In this document: positions 35,848-45,443 of the stretch, in pieces
Layout of the letters: each line of letters opens with the position of its first letter
How positions within the stretch are numbered: position 1 is the first letter of the stretch
From: CAIZWU01 sp942492905
GTDB lineage: Bacteria > Verrucomicrobiota > Verrucomicrobiia > Verrucomicrobiales > V1-33
Direction of reading: 5' to 3'
DNA length: 64,000 nt
Assembly: GCA_942492905.1 (NCBI GenBank)
Contig: OW818657.1
Coordinates: 1,178,001 to 1,242,000 of the forward strand
The notes under the pieces: generated by a model
The model's database searches: none
What the model was told of the DNA's origin: nothing
What the model saw: only the letters and a program-made list of their open reading frames with translations
Translations under genes and position numbers: made by a program

Positions 35848-36675
35848 ATGAAACGCCTGTTCTGGTTGCTCTGCCTGCTTTTATCGTTCGGTTCCACCCA
35901 CGCCCAGGCCCCCGTTTCCCCGGCTCCGGCCCCGCCTGCCGTCGGGATCGCAGCTCCGGCCGAAGTGGCCAAGCCGAAACCCAAACCGGTGGCGGTCCTG
36001 GATATGGTCAAACAGGGCGGCTACACCATCTGGTTTCTGATGGGGTTGTCGGTTCTGATGGTAGCGCTCACCATTTTCCTGTTTCTGACCATCCGGCGGG
36101 GTGCGGTGGTCAGTGACTATTTCATGAAAACGGCGGACGCCTTGATCCGGAAACAGGACTACCTTGGGCTGCTGGCCGTCTGCAACCGCCGCAACGAAGC
36201 CATCTCCAGCATCACCCAGAAGGCGCTCGATTTCGCCACCAAGAATCCCATGGCCACTTTCGACGAAGTGCGCGAAGTCACCCTTGCTGAAGGACAGCGC
36301 CAGGCCAGTCAACTTTACCAGCGGGTCACCTACCTCAGCGATCTCGCCAATGTCGCGCCCATGGTGGGGCTGCTTGGCACCGTGATCGGGTTGATGAGCG
36401 AATTCACCCGCATTTCCAAAGCCGACATGCAGCAGGCCCAGATGGAATTCGCCGGTGGCACGGCCGAAGCCCTCATCAATACCGCAGCCGGTCTGGTCAT
36501 TGCCATCCCGGCCATGATGATCGCTTCGCTCTACCGGGGCAAGGTCAATACCCTCGTCTCCGAATTGGAGTCGGCCGCCACCCACATCATGGCCCTGCTG
36601 AGCGCGCAATATAAACGAGTCACCGCTTCCCGCGCCGCCGCTGCCCAGACGGCCCAGGCCGCCCGCCGCGCCTGA
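35848..36675 (+). CDS. exbB: MotA/TolQ/ExbB proton-channel protein
   Basis: 275 residues from the ATG at 35848 (MKRLFWLLCLLLSFGSTHAQ), which adds a signal peptide before a Pro-rich periplasmic segment. Three membrane helices follow: about 55-80 (YTIWFLMGLSVLMVALTIFL), one near 175-195 (SDLANVAPMVGLLGTVIGLM) and one near 215-235 (ALINTAAGLVIAIPAMMIAS). The conserved TolQ/ExbB pattern is present in the last two. With the adjacent ExbD it should form a proton-driven motor energising an outer-membrane process. It is the first gene of a four-gene operon. Confidence 0.9.
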   Translation: MKRLFWLLCLLLSFGSTHAQAPVSPAPAPPAVGIAAPAEVAKPKPKPVAVLDMVKQGGYTIWFLMGLSVLMVALTIFLFLTIRRGAVVSDYFMKTADALIRKQDYLGLLAVCNRRNEAISSITQKALDFATKNPMATFDEVREVTLAEGQRQASQLYQRVTYLSDLANVAPMVGLLGTVIGLMSEFTRISKADMQQAQMEFAGGTAEALINTAAGLVIAIPAMMIASLYRGKVNTLVSELESAATHIMALLSAQYKRVTASRAAAAQTAQAARRA

Positions 36676-36695
36676 GTTTCCCTTCCCGAGCTGCC

Positions 36696-37124
36696 ATGAA
36701 TTTCCGCGCTCCCCGCCACACCGAAGCCCACGGGATGAACCTCGTGCCGCTGATCGATGTGCTGCTCATTCTCCTGATCTTTTTCATCGTCACCTTCAGC
36801 ATGGCGCAGCGGGAGAACGATCTGAACATCTCCGTGCCCGCGGCCGATTCCGGGGCGCCCAAGGACCGCCAAGTGGGAGAAATTGTGGTCAATATTGCCC
36901 GCGATGGCTCGTTCAAAGTCAATACCCAGGTGCTGACGGATGAACAGCTCGGCCAGCGCTTCAAAGACATCTTCGCCCTCAATCCCAAGCAGGCCATCAT
37001 CATCCGGGCGGATGAAGAGACGGTTTACAAAAACATGTTCCGGGTCCTCGATCTTTGTTATCAGGCAGGATTGTATCATGTTTCCTTCGCCTCCCGTTCC
37101 CCCGCGCCGGCGCCGCAGCCGTAA
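36696..37124 (+). CDS. exbD: ExbD/TolR-family biopolymer transport protein
   Basis: 142 residues. A short cytoplasmic tail is followed by one helix with the conserved Asp (MNLVPLIDVLLILLIFFIVT) and a periplasmic domain (LNISVPAADSG, VVNIARDGSFKVNTQVL, IIIRADEETVYKNMFRVLDLC). It pairs with the ExbB-like protein 20 bases upstream and transmits proton flow to a periplasmic partner. No TonB gene follows. The large TPR protein takes that place in the operon. Confidence 0.92.
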   Translation: MNFRAPRHTEAHGMNLVPLIDVLLILLIFFIVTFSMAQRENDLNISVPAADSGAPKDRQVGEIVVNIARDGSFKVNTQVLTDEQLGQRFKDIFALNPKQAIIIRADEETVYKNMFRVLDLCYQAGLYHVSFASRSPAPAPQP

Positions 37125-37217
37125 GTTTTGCCGCTTGGCCGCCGCCCCTCCGTTCAACTCTTGCCAGTGGCCGCCGGCTGCGGTTGGTTTCGCTTCTTTC
37201 CCTCCCTGTTCCGAGCC

Positions 37218-39881
37218 ATGAAATTCCCTGTCCCCTCCCGCCGTTGGAGCCCCGCCCTCCTGGTGGGATCGACCCTCATGGCTTCGCTGCTTCCGGTGAT
37301 GGGCCAGGTTCCAGCGCCGCGTCCCGAGATTGTCGAAGACGATCCGGCACCAGCCCGTGGTCCTCAGATTCCTCCGCCGGACCGCACCGCCCCCCGGCCG
37401 GAAATTGTGCCGGAAGAAGCCCCGCCCAAGGCCCGTCCGGCGCCGCCCCGGGCCAAAACACCCGAGGACGATCTCTTTGACTATAGCGAACTCCTGTTTG
37501 GCAAAGGAGACAACCTGCTCGCGATCCGGCAGTATGAGGAATACCTCAAAGTCTTTCCCAACGGCAAATACCGCGAGGAAGCCCGCTTCAAAATCGGCGA
37601 GGCTCATTACCGCAACCAGTCGTTGGATCTGGCGCTGATGGAGTTCGATAGCTACCTGAACGATTTTCCCACCGGCCGGAACCGGGCCATCGTGTTATAC
37701 CATGCGGGCGAATCCCACCGCATCCTCGCCGGCAAACTGCTGATTGCCGAGGAAAAAGCGGCCCGCATGGCCATTGCCGAGAATGCCTACCGGGCCACCC
37801 TGCAGACGACCAAAACCGGTCCCTACGCGGCTTATGCGGCCTTCCGCCTCGCCAGTTTTGCCTACAATGCCGCGGCCATCACTCCGGACCGCTACAAGGA
37901 TGCCATCCGCTGGTTTACCCTCGCCGCCGCCCAGGCCCCCAGGGAACAGGCGGCGATCCGGCACGCTTCCCTTTTCTTCAAAGGACGCAGCTGCAAATTC
38001 ACCGGTGCCCTGAAGGATGCCGCGGCCGCTTTTGAGGAAGTCACCCGCATCAAAGCGGGCAATGACTACTACGAAAAGGCCCTGATGGAATTGGCCACTC
38101 TTGATATGGAAGCGGGCCGGGCCGATGCCGCCATGAAGAAGTTCGAGATGTTGGCCAAGGAAAGTGCCGCCGCCGAAACCCGCGCCGAGTCCATGGTCAA
38201 TGCGGGCATGATCCATGCCGATGCCGGCCGCACAGCGGAAGCCATCCAGCATTTTGAAGACGCCGCTAAAATGAACGGGGCTCCCTTGGCCCAGGCCCGC
38301 GCCCGCTTCGGCCTCGTCTTTGCCTACTTCAAGCAGAAGGCTTATGACAAGGTCATCAGCGCCTGGCGCGGCATGACGGACTATGCCTCGCTGGACCCCA
38401 ATAACCGCGCCCGCCTGCTCATCATCGTGGGCACTTCCTACGCGGCCGTCGACCAGCACCTCCGGGCTGCGGAGGTTTTCGGCATTCTTGAAGAAAACAT
38501 GCCAGAGCGTGATGAAGCCCACGAGGCAGGGTACAAGCGCCTCGTCAGCCTCTTCAAAATGAACGATCCCGGACTGCCCGAAGCGGCCACGGCCTACGTG
38601 GAGCGCTGGCGGGAGCGCAAACCGGAAAGTGATTTCCTCGACAAAGCCTGGCTGGTCCGCGCCGCCTATTATTATAACCGCGAGGTCTGGGAACAGGCTG
38701 CCGAAGCGTACCAACGGGTGCGGGAAAAGAAACTCGAACCGGAAAAAGTCGCCACCTATCTTTATCAACGGGGCAGCGCCGAAGCTTCCAGTGGAGACAA
38801 GGAAGCCGCTGCCACCCTGACGCAGTTTGCGGAAAAATACCCCGCCGATGAACGGCTTCCCATGGCCATCCTGCAGCGGGGCAAAGCCAATCTGAAGACC
38901 AAGGACTACCCGGGAGCCATTGCCGACTTTGAGACGGTCCGGGACAAATATCCAAAATCCGATGCCGCCGAAAGCGCCGCCTATCATGCCGGCAAGGTGA
39001 AGGGCATGAAGCAGGATTACCCTGGCATGGTGGCCGATTTCCAGCGCCTCCTGAAGGACTTTCCCACCACCAAAGTCGCCCCCGAGGCGTGGTATTGGAT
39101 CGGCACCGGATTGTTCCAACAACAGAAATGGCAGGAATGTGTGGAACCGCTCCGCACCGCCCGGGACAAGGATCTCAAGAGCTATTACACGGATGCCACC
39201 CTGATGATCATCGGGGCCCTCACTGCCCAGAAGGATCTCGATCCCCTCATGGCCGAGGTCGATGGTTATTTGAAGGGCACCCAGGAGAAGAAAATCTCCC
39301 CTGACATTCTGCGCTGGCTTGGACGCACCGTGTTTGCCCAGCGGCAGGATTACCGGGCCGCCTCCCGCTACCTTTCCCCGGTCGTCACTTATGATGATCC
39401 ACGCAGCACCGCGCCCGAAATCTGGAGCACGCTCGGGGAGAGCCAGGTCGAGAATGGCAGCCATGAGTCCGGCATTGTCGCCCTAGACCACCATCTGGCG
39501 GCTGAACCTCCGGCCATGGAAAAGGTGAAGTCCCTCCTCCTCAAAGGCCGCGCCTACTTCGCCTTGGGCAAACTCACCGAAGCCACCCAGAGCGCCGAAG
39601 CCGGGCTTGATCTCGACAAGGAAACCCTGCTCTCCGCCCAGCTCCGTCTTCTGCTCGGCGACATCGCCATGGCGTCCAGCCGCCCCAATGAAGCGATCAG
39701 CAGTTACGGTCTGGTGATGCAAAATTGGGAAGATCCCACCTACACCCCGTTGGCCATGACCAAGCTCATCAGCGCTTTTGAAAAATCCGGGGACCCTGCC
39801 AATGCGGCGAAAGCCGAAAAGGTCCGGACCGAGCTCAAAAAGCGCTTCCCCCGTTACCAGATTCCTGCCAAAACGCCATGA
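37218..39881 (+). CDS. Secreted TPR-repeat protein of the ExbBD operon
   Basis: 887 residues from the ATG at 37218 (MKFPVPSRRWSPALLVGSTLMAS), which gives a signal peptide ending near VMGQV. A Pro-rich linker follows, then at least 15 tetratricopeptide repeats to the end (for instance YEEYLKVFPNGKYREEARFKIG and EKYPADERLPMAILQRGKANLK). The repeats resemble the YbgF/CpoB and BamD-like kind often encoded beside Tol or Exb genes. The protein probably sits in the periplasm as a scaffold that couples the proton motor to envelope assembly or transport. The next gene overlaps its stop codon. Confidence 0.85.
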   Translation: MKFPVPSRRWSPALLVGSTLMASLLPVMGQVPAPRPEIVEDDPAPARGPQIPPPDRTAPRPEIVPEEAPPKARPAPPRAKTPEDDLFDYSELLFGKGDNLLAIRQYEEYLKVFPNGKYREEARFKIGEAHYRNQSLDLALMEFDSYLNDFPTGRNRAIVLYHAGESHRILAGKLLIAEEKAARMAIAENAYRATLQTTKTGPYAAYAAFRLASFAYNAAAITPDRYKDAIRWFTLAAAQAPREQAAIRHASLFFKGRSCKFTGALKDAAAAFEEVTRIKAGNDYYEKALMELATLDMEAGRADAAMKKFEMLAKESAAAETRAESMVNAGMIHADAGRTAEAIQHFEDAAKMNGAPLAQARARFGLVFAYFKQKAYDKVISAWRGMTDYASLDPNNRARLLIIVGTSYAAVDQHLRAAEVFGILEENMPERDEAHEAGYKRLVSLFKMNDPGLPEAATAYVERWRERKPESDFLDKAWLVRAAYYYNREVWEQAAEAYQRVREKKLEPEKVATYLYQRGSAEASSGDKEAAATLTQFAEKYPADERLPMAILQRGKANLKTKDYPGAIADFETVRDKYPKSDAAESAAYHAGKVKGMKQDYPGMVADFQRLLKDFPTTKVAPEAWYWIGTGLFQQQKWQECVEPLRTARDKDLKSYYTDATLMIIGALTAQKDLDPLMAEVDGYLKGTQEKKISPDILRWLGRTVFAQRQDYRAASRYLSPVVTYDDPRSTAPEIWSTLGESQVENGSHESGIVALDHHLAAEPPAMEKVKSLLLKGRAYFALGKLTEATQSAEAGLDLDKETLLSAQLRLLLGDIAMASSRPNEAISSYGLVMQNWEDPTYTPLAMTKLISAFEKSGDPANAAKAEKVRTELKKRFPRYQIPAKTP

Positions 39882-41674
39882 GCCCGCCCGGTTCCGCCCC
39901 GTCCGACCGCTGGTCACTTGAGTCCTGGTTCACCGCTTTCGGCGCGCCGGATTATCTGTCTTTCAAAGATGGACTGACCAGAAGCTTGGCCGCGCAGAGT
40001 GAAACGTCCGCCGATTGCAGCCTGGCCACGGTGTTGGCGGCCTATGAGGACTTGTCGGTGAAATTGGGGCACCTCTCCGCTTTTCTCGGCTGCCTGTCCG
40101 CTGATGACGCAGGCGACGAATCCGTGAAGGCCGATGAAGCCTGGCTTTCCGGCCGCGAGGCGGATTTGTCTAAAATCGAAGCCGGGCTGCGCTCTCGTCT
40201 CGCCGCCCTCAGCGCCGCGGAATTCGCCGCCCTGACGGCTGATCCCGCGCTGGCCGACGCTGCCTATCGGCTCGGCCGCATGCGGGAGGCAGGCGCGCAC
40301 CAGATGCCGTTGGAGCTGGAAGGCCTCGCCGCGGATCTGAACGTGGACGGGCTCCACGCCTGGGGGCGGCTATATGAAACCCTGACCGGAAAACTTTCGT
40401 TCCCCATGACCTTCCCGGACGGGCATGAGGAAACCGTGCCCATGTCACGGCGGCGTGCGCTGATGGCCTCACCGGAACGAGCGGTCCGGTCCTCCGCTTT
40501 TCATGCGGGCCAGCAACCCTGGCTGGATCATGCGGACACTTTCGCGGCCGGGCTCAATGGCATCGCAGGTGCGCGGCTGACGCTTTACCGGCGGAGGGGA
40601 CAGCCAGGTTTTCTGGAAGCACCGCTCTTCGACTCCGCCATGAGTGCGGCCTCGCTCGACGCCATGATGGGGGCGATCCACGCCCACATTGAAATCCCGC
40701 GCCGCGCGCTGCGGGCTGCGGCCAGACTCCAAGGGACGTCAGCCCTGCACTTCTTTGATCTCGAAGCGCCGCAGGTCGCCCCGCCGGGTGAGGCGCAAAT
40801 TTCGTGGACCCAAGCCTGCGCCATGGTGGACCGCGCCTTTACGGCCGCTTATCCCGCGCTCGGAGCGTATTTCCGGGAGATGCTCGATCGCGGCTGGATC
40901 GAAGCCCAGCCCCGCGCAGGCAAGCGGCCGGGCGCGTTCTGCACGGGCTCGCTGCTCTGCGGCGAGGAGCGCGTCTACATGAACTATCATGGCACGGTGC
41001 AGGACGTGATCACGCTGGCCCACGAAGTCGGCCATGCCTGGCACGCCCGGGCGCTCAACGGCGCGCGGCTGTTCCGCTCCTCCTATCCGATGACCCTCGC
41101 GGAAACGGCCTCCAATTTCGGCGAGATGATCCTGCTCGAAGGCCTCCTCACTGAAGGCGCCGGCACCCCCGGACTGCAAGCCTGGCTGCTCGATCAGGAG
41201 ATGAACCGCGCCCATTCCTATCTGGTCAATATTCCCATGCGCTTCGAGTTCGAGCGCTCGTTCTACACCGAACGCAGCAGCGGCGAAGTCCCCGGCTCCC
41301 GCCTGCGGGCCCTGATGGAGCAGGCGCAGCAGAAGTGTTATGGAAACACCCTCGAACCCGACGGCCTCGACCCCATGTTCTGGGCTTCGAAGATGCACTT
41401 CTTCATCTCCGGAGTGTCGTTCTACAATTTCCCCTACGTGTTCGGTTACCTGTTAAGCCGCGCCCTTTTCGCCCGGTTCCTGGCCGAAGGTCCGGCCTTC
41501 CTCCCCGGTTACGAAGCATTCCTCCGCCTCAGCGGCTCCGCCGGTTGCGAAACCGTGGCCCGCGAAACCCTCGGCGCCGACCTCACCGATCCCACCTTCT
41601 GGGCCTCCGGCATCGTTTCCCTCGAGCCCAAGCTCACAGAATACGAAGCAATCGCGACGGTGTCGGAAGGATAG
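39878..41674 (+). CDS. pepF: M3-family oligoendopeptidase
   Basis: 598 residues, the usual PepF length. The thermolysin-like zinc motif HEVGHAWHARAL is near residues 382-393, with the downstream glutamate in LAETASNFGEMILLE. The conserved PGKRPGAFCTG-like and YMNYHGTVQDVITLAHE segments precede it. The enzyme cleaves short peptides in the cytoplasm. There is no signal peptide. Its ATG overlaps the stop of the TPR gene, so it is translated with the ExbBD operon, an unexpected pairing for a housekeeping peptidase. Confidence 0.92.
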   Translation: MSPPGSAPSDRWSLESWFTAFGAPDYLSFKDGLTRSLAAQSETSADCSLATVLAAYEDLSVKLGHLSAFLGCLSADDAGDESVKADEAWLSGREADLSKIEAGLRSRLAALSAAEFAALTADPALADAAYRLGRMREAGAHQMPLELEGLAADLNVDGLHAWGRLYETLTGKLSFPMTFPDGHEETVPMSRRRALMASPERAVRSSAFHAGQQPWLDHADTFAAGLNGIAGARLTLYRRRGQPGFLEAPLFDSAMSAASLDAMMGAIHAHIEIPRRALRAAARLQGTSALHFFDLEAPQVAPPGEAQISWTQACAMVDRAFTAAYPALGAYFREMLDRGWIEAQPRAGKRPGAFCTGSLLCGEERVYMNYHGTVQDVITLAHEVGHAWHARALNGARLFRSSYPMTLAETASNFGEMILLEGLLTEGAGTPGLQAWLLDQEMNRAHSYLVNIPMRFEFERSFYTERSSGEVPGSRLRALMEQAQQKCYGNTLEPDGLDPMFWASKMHFFISGVSFYNFPYVFGYLLSRALFARFLAEGPAFLPGYEAFLRLSGSAGCETVARETLGADLTDPTFWASGIVSLEPKLTEYEAIATVSEG

Positions 41675-41738
41675 TCGCACTTAGCGGGGGTTGTTCCGTT
41701 GAACGCCGCGGAGAGGCAATCCGCAGATTTTTTTCTGC

Positions 41739-43841
41739 TTACTCCTTTGGCAGCGCGAAGGCCACGAGCTTTCCCCCGGCAGGGCGGCCGGACTTTCCGC
41801 CGCCGGCGGAGATCACCACGTATTGCCGGCCATCGACCATGTAGGTGCTGGGGGTGGCGTTGCCGCTGAAGGGTAGCTTCGTTTTCCACAACACTTTGCC
41901 AGTGTCTTTGTCGAACGCGCGGAAGGTTTCGTCCGCGGTCGCGCCGATGAAGATCAGGCCGCCGGCGGTGACCACGGGGCCGCCATAGTTTTCGGTGCCG
42001 GTGGGCGGGATGCCGCGGGCGGTGAGTTCGGGGTATTCGCCGAGCGGGACCTTCCATTTGATTTCGCCGGTGTTGAGATCCACCGCGTTCAGCGTTCCCC
42101 AGGGCGGCTTGATGGCTGGATAACCATCCTTGTCGAGCCAGCGGCGGAATCCCGCAAAAGCATAGTCAGGCGGGCTGGAGTTATCCGCGGTGGTGGCGGA
42201 GGGAATACCATCCTCCTTGCGGGAGGCGGAGACTGGTTCGTTCAGGACGTAGTTCAAAATGGCGGTCCGTTGCGCCTCCGGCATGGCCGCGTAATTCGGC
42301 ATGCGTCCGCCACCCTGACGGGTGATCTGCTCGATTTCCGCCCGCGTTTTCCGTTTGGCCACATCGATCAGTGAGGGGAATCCCGCCGCCACATTTCCTG
42401 CCCGGTCCAGCCCGTGGCAGGCAGCGCAATAGATCATGAAATCCTTCTCCCCCGGCACCAGCGGCGTGCCGTCGGCGCGGCGCGTCTCCACCATTTGCAG
42501 GAGCCATGGGATCTCGTTCACATTCACATAATAGATGCCCTCGGGATCGGCCGCCCCGCCGCCCCATTCCATGCCGCCGTCGAACCCCGGGAACATCACC
42601 GTCTCGCTTAAAGACGGCGCCGGGAAGGGGCCGAAATTCGGTGAGGCTTTGATGCGGTCGAGTGTCATCTGATGGGTCTCCGGGGAAAGGTCGGACGCGT
42701 CCGCCTCCGTGTATTGCTGACGCATCAGCGGCGGGGGCTTCACCGGCATCGGTTGGGTAGGCCACGCCTGTTCGCCGCGCAGCGTGGAGGTGGGCACCGG
42801 CTTTTCCTCGACCGGCCAAAGCGGCTCGCCGGTCACGCGGTCGAAGACAAAAAGCCGCCCGTGTTTGGTTCCCTGGGCCACGGCATCGATCCTTTTTCCC
42901 CCGTGCGTCACCGTCAGCAGCACCGGCGGACAAGGCAGATCCTTGTCCAGCAGGTCGTGATGCACGATCTGGAAATGCCAGAGCCGCGTGCCGGTTTTCG
43001 CATTCAGCGCCACCAGGCAGTTGGCAAAAAGATTCATGCCGTGACGTGCGCCGCCATAAAAGTCAGGTTCCGCCGTTTTTGTCGCCACATACACAATCCC
43101 GCGCGCCTCATCCAGGGACTGCCCGCACCACGGCATCAGCCCCGTCGCCGTCTTCCACGCGTCTTTCGGCCAAGTGTCATGACCCACCTCGCCGGGCTGC
43201 GGAATGAGGTTGAAAATCCACCGTGGTTCCCCCGTCCTGACATCCAGCGCGCGCACCGCGCCTTTGCCACCCACGCCGCCGAGGATCAGCGAATCCTGCC
43301 AGGTAACTCCCGGCGTGTTCAGGCCAGAAGACAGTTCAACGGCACCATCCTTTCCGAAGCTCCGGATCACTTCCCCGGTCTTGGCATCCAGCGCAAACAG
43401 CCACCCGCCGACTCCGGTAAACAGCCGGCGCTCCCCTCCTTCCGGATTCTGCCAAAACACCAGGCCCCGTTGCCGTCCGCTGCCCTTGCCCGCCCGCTCC
43501 TTGGCCGGGTCCCAGCGCCACCGCTCCCGCCCCGTCGCCGCATCCAGCGCGATTACCTGTCGGGATTGCGACGGCGTGTAGAGCACCCCATCCACGATCA
43601 GATTGTTCGCCTGATACTCTCCCTTTTCGCCGGTATCAAAAGTCCACGCCAGCTCCAGCTTTCCTACATTCTCCCGGGTGATCTGAGCCAGCGGCGAAAA
43701 GAGACTGCGCGTTTTCCCTCCGAGATACTCCGGCCAATCCGCGTGTTTCGGTTCCTGGCCAAAGGAAGGGAGGATGCCGAGGCATGCTGCGAGAAGGGAA
43801 ACCGGCAGGGCCGGGAGGAGTCGGGCTGGAGGGAATTTCAT
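41739..43841 (-). CDS. PQQ-dependent dehydrogenase with inserted cytochrome c domain
   Basis: 700 residues from the ATG at 43841 (MKFPPARLLPALPVSLLAACLG). The signal contains a possible lipobox LAAC, so the protein may be lipid-anchored. It is a quinoprotein propeller with PQQ-enzyme repeats (VIALDAATGRERWRWDP, LFALDAKTGEVIRSFG, VRALDVRTGEPRWIF). Between about residues 460 and 540 the propeller is interrupted by a cytochrome c domain with heme site YCAACHGLDRAGN and axial Met in GRMPNYAAM. The propeller then resumes (LNAVDLNTGEIKWKVPLGEYP, GTENYGGPVVTAGGLIFIGAT). It should oxidise an alcohol or sugar in the periplasm and pass electrons internally to heme. Confidence 0.9.
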   Translation of the reverse strand: MKFPPARLLPALPVSLLAACLGILPSFGQEPKHADWPEYLGGKTRSLFSPLAQITRENVGKLELAWTFDTGEKGEYQANNLIVDGVLYTPSQSRQVIALDAATGRERWRWDPAKERAGKGSGRQRGLVFWQNPEGGERRLFTGVGGWLFALDAKTGEVIRSFGKDGAVELSSGLNTPGVTWQDSLILGGVGGKGAVRALDVRTGEPRWIFNLIPQPGEVGHDTWPKDAWKTATGLMPWCGQSLDEARGIVYVATKTAEPDFYGGARHGMNLFANCLVALNAKTGTRLWHFQIVHHDLLDKDLPCPPVLLTVTHGGKRIDAVAQGTKHGRLFVFDRVTGEPLWPVEEKPVPTSTLRGEQAWPTQPMPVKPPPLMRQQYTEADASDLSPETHQMTLDRIKASPNFGPFPAPSLSETVMFPGFDGGMEWGGGAADPEGIYYVNVNEIPWLLQMVETRRADGTPLVPGEKDFMIYCAACHGLDRAGNVAAGFPSLIDVAKRKTRAEIEQITRQGGGRMPNYAAMPEAQRTAILNYVLNEPVSASRKEDGIPSATTADNSSPPDYAFAGFRRWLDKDGYPAIKPPWGTLNAVDLNTGEIKWKVPLGEYPELTARGIPPTGTENYGGPVVTAGGLIFIGATADETFRAFDKDTGKVLWKTKLPFSGNATPSTYMVDGRQYVVISAGGGKSGRPAGGKLVAFALPKE

Positions 43842-44056
43842 GCAGCGGAATGGGGTGTCGCAGAGCCGGACAGGGTTTCCCAAAAGTGAGGGCATGCAAG
43901 GTCTTGTTCCGATCCGGCTGAAGGCCGCGTTTTGGCTGCCCGACCCGCCCGGACGCGTTGCCTTTGGAATACCTGCTCTCCGCTGCTAATAGAAGCGGAG
44001 TCCGCACGTTTAAGTCACGGCGGGCTCACGGCTCCTCTTTCCGCCCAAATAAACCC

Positions 44057-45280
44057 ATGGAATCTCCACTGCTTCTGTTTATGAACCGATTTCCCTGCCT
44101 CTGGAAACCTTCCCTGTGCCCGGTGGGTGGCCGGAGATCATTGCTGTTGTGCCTGCTTGTTGCCAGCCTGACAGGTATTCTCCTTCTGAGACCGGCAGTG
44201 GCCCAGCCTACTCCCTCCGGGACGAATCTGCCCGGCCAGGCTTTTCCCCGTATCAATGCGGACCACAGCGTGACCGTGCGGCTCAAGGCTCCGGCGGCGA
44301 AGCTAGTGATGTTGGAAGGCGGCGATGGCCTCGTGGCCAAGCCCTGGGAGATGACCAAAAACGCCGAGGGCGTCTGGGAAGCCACCACGCCGCCCGCGGC
44401 GCCGGGATTTCACTATCATTGGTTCACCGTGGACGGGCTCCGCGTCAATGACCCGGGAACGCAGATGTATTTCGGCTGGGGCCGCGACACGAGCGGGGTG
44501 GAGGTGCCGGACAAGGACGGGGACTTCTACGCCGCCAGGCCCGAGGTGCCGCACGGAAGCGTGAGCCTGCAGTGGTATCACTCGAAAATCACCGGCAAGT
44601 GGCGGAGGTGCTTCGTTTACACCCCGCCAGGCTATGAGACGGATGCTGCGCGCTATCCCGTCCTCTACCTGCTGCACGGAAGCGGCGAAAGCGAACGCAG
44701 TTGGGGCGAGCAGGGCCGGGCAAACTTCATCATGGACAATCTGTTGGCCGCCCATGCCGCGCAGCCCTTCCTCCTCGCCATGGACAGTGGCTATGCCGCC
44801 TACCCTGATGCCCAACCCCAGGACCGCAGCGGCCCCACCGCTGCTTTCGGGGAAGTGCTGACCAAGGAGCTGATTCCTTTCATCGACAGCCGATTCCGCA
44901 CGCGGGCCGATGCCGCTCACCGGGCCATGGCGGGCCTTTCGATGGGCGGCGGGCAGACCTTGAACATCGCCCCGCAGCATCCGGAACTGTTCGCTTACAT
45001 TGCCTCCATGAGCACCGGAGGCCGCGGTACTTTTGATCCCGCCACCTCCTACGGCGGCATCTTCAAGGACGCCGCGGCTTTTGAGAAGGGAAACCGGCTT
45101 CTTTTCCTCAGCGCAGGCACTGCCGAACCGGGGTTCCACACCAGCGTGAAAGCCATGCATGATTCCCTCACATCAAACGGCATCAGGAGCACCTTCTATT
45201 CCTCCGAAGGCACCAGCCACGAGTGGCAGACCTGGCGGCGCAGTCTTCACGACCTGGCTCCTCGGTTGTTCCGGGAGTGA
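44057..45280 (+). CDS. Secreted esterase (esterase D family, N-terminal E-set domain)
   Basis: 407 residues from the ATG at 44057. A slightly later Met (MNRFPCLWKP, 44081) is also possible, and both give a signal peptide (LLLCLLVASLTGILLLRPAVAQ). A CBM48/E-set-like domain is at about 60-140 (VTVRLKAPAAKLVMLEGGD, GFHYHWFTVDGLRVNDPGT). An alpha/beta-hydrolase esterase follows, with YPVLYLLHGSGESERSW, nucleophile Ser in AGLSMGGGQ, and a C-terminal His in SSEGTSHEWQTWRRSLHD. This architecture is typical of feruloyl/acetyl-xylan or carbohydrate esterases (CE1-like). Substrate is likely a plant or algal polysaccharide ester. Confidence 0.88.
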   Translation: MESPLLLFMNRFPCLWKPSLCPVGGRRSLLLCLLVASLTGILLLRPAVAQPTPSGTNLPGQAFPRINADHSVTVRLKAPAAKLVMLEGGDGLVAKPWEMTKNAEGVWEATTPPAAPGFHYHWFTVDGLRVNDPGTQMYFGWGRDTSGVEVPDKDGDFYAARPEVPHGSVSLQWYHSKITGKWRRCFVYTPPGYETDAARYPVLYLLHGSGESERSWGEQGRANFIMDNLLAAHAAQPFLLAMDSGYAAYPDAQPQDRSGPTAAFGEVLTKELIPFIDSRFRTRADAAHRAMAGLSMGGGQTLNIAPQHPELFAYIASMSTGGRGTFDPATSYGGIFKDAAAFEKGNRLLFLSAGTAEPGFHTSVKAMHDSLTSNGIRSTFYSSEGTSHEWQTWRRSLHDLAPRLFRE

Positions 45281-45350
45281 ACGGCCCGGGTTTTTGAAGC
45301 GGGCATCCGGCGAATGTCGGGACCTCATCATCAGCAGGAACGAGGCAGAA

Positions 45351-45384
45351 TCCCGCCGTCAAAAAAGCTCTAGGCACGGCGGGA
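45351..45384. other. Hairpin upstream of the SEFIR-FGE gene
   Basis: A 9-bp perfect inverted repeat TCCCGCCGT/ACGGCGGGA with a 16-base loop that contains AAAAAA lies about 60 bases before the start at 45444. It may terminate the esterase transcript or act as an operator. No T-run follows. Confidence 0.35.
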
Positions 45385-45443
45385 GGTGATGGTATGGTCC
45401 GGCATCCTGAAAATTCACCATGAATCATGCTGCCAACTAGCAA

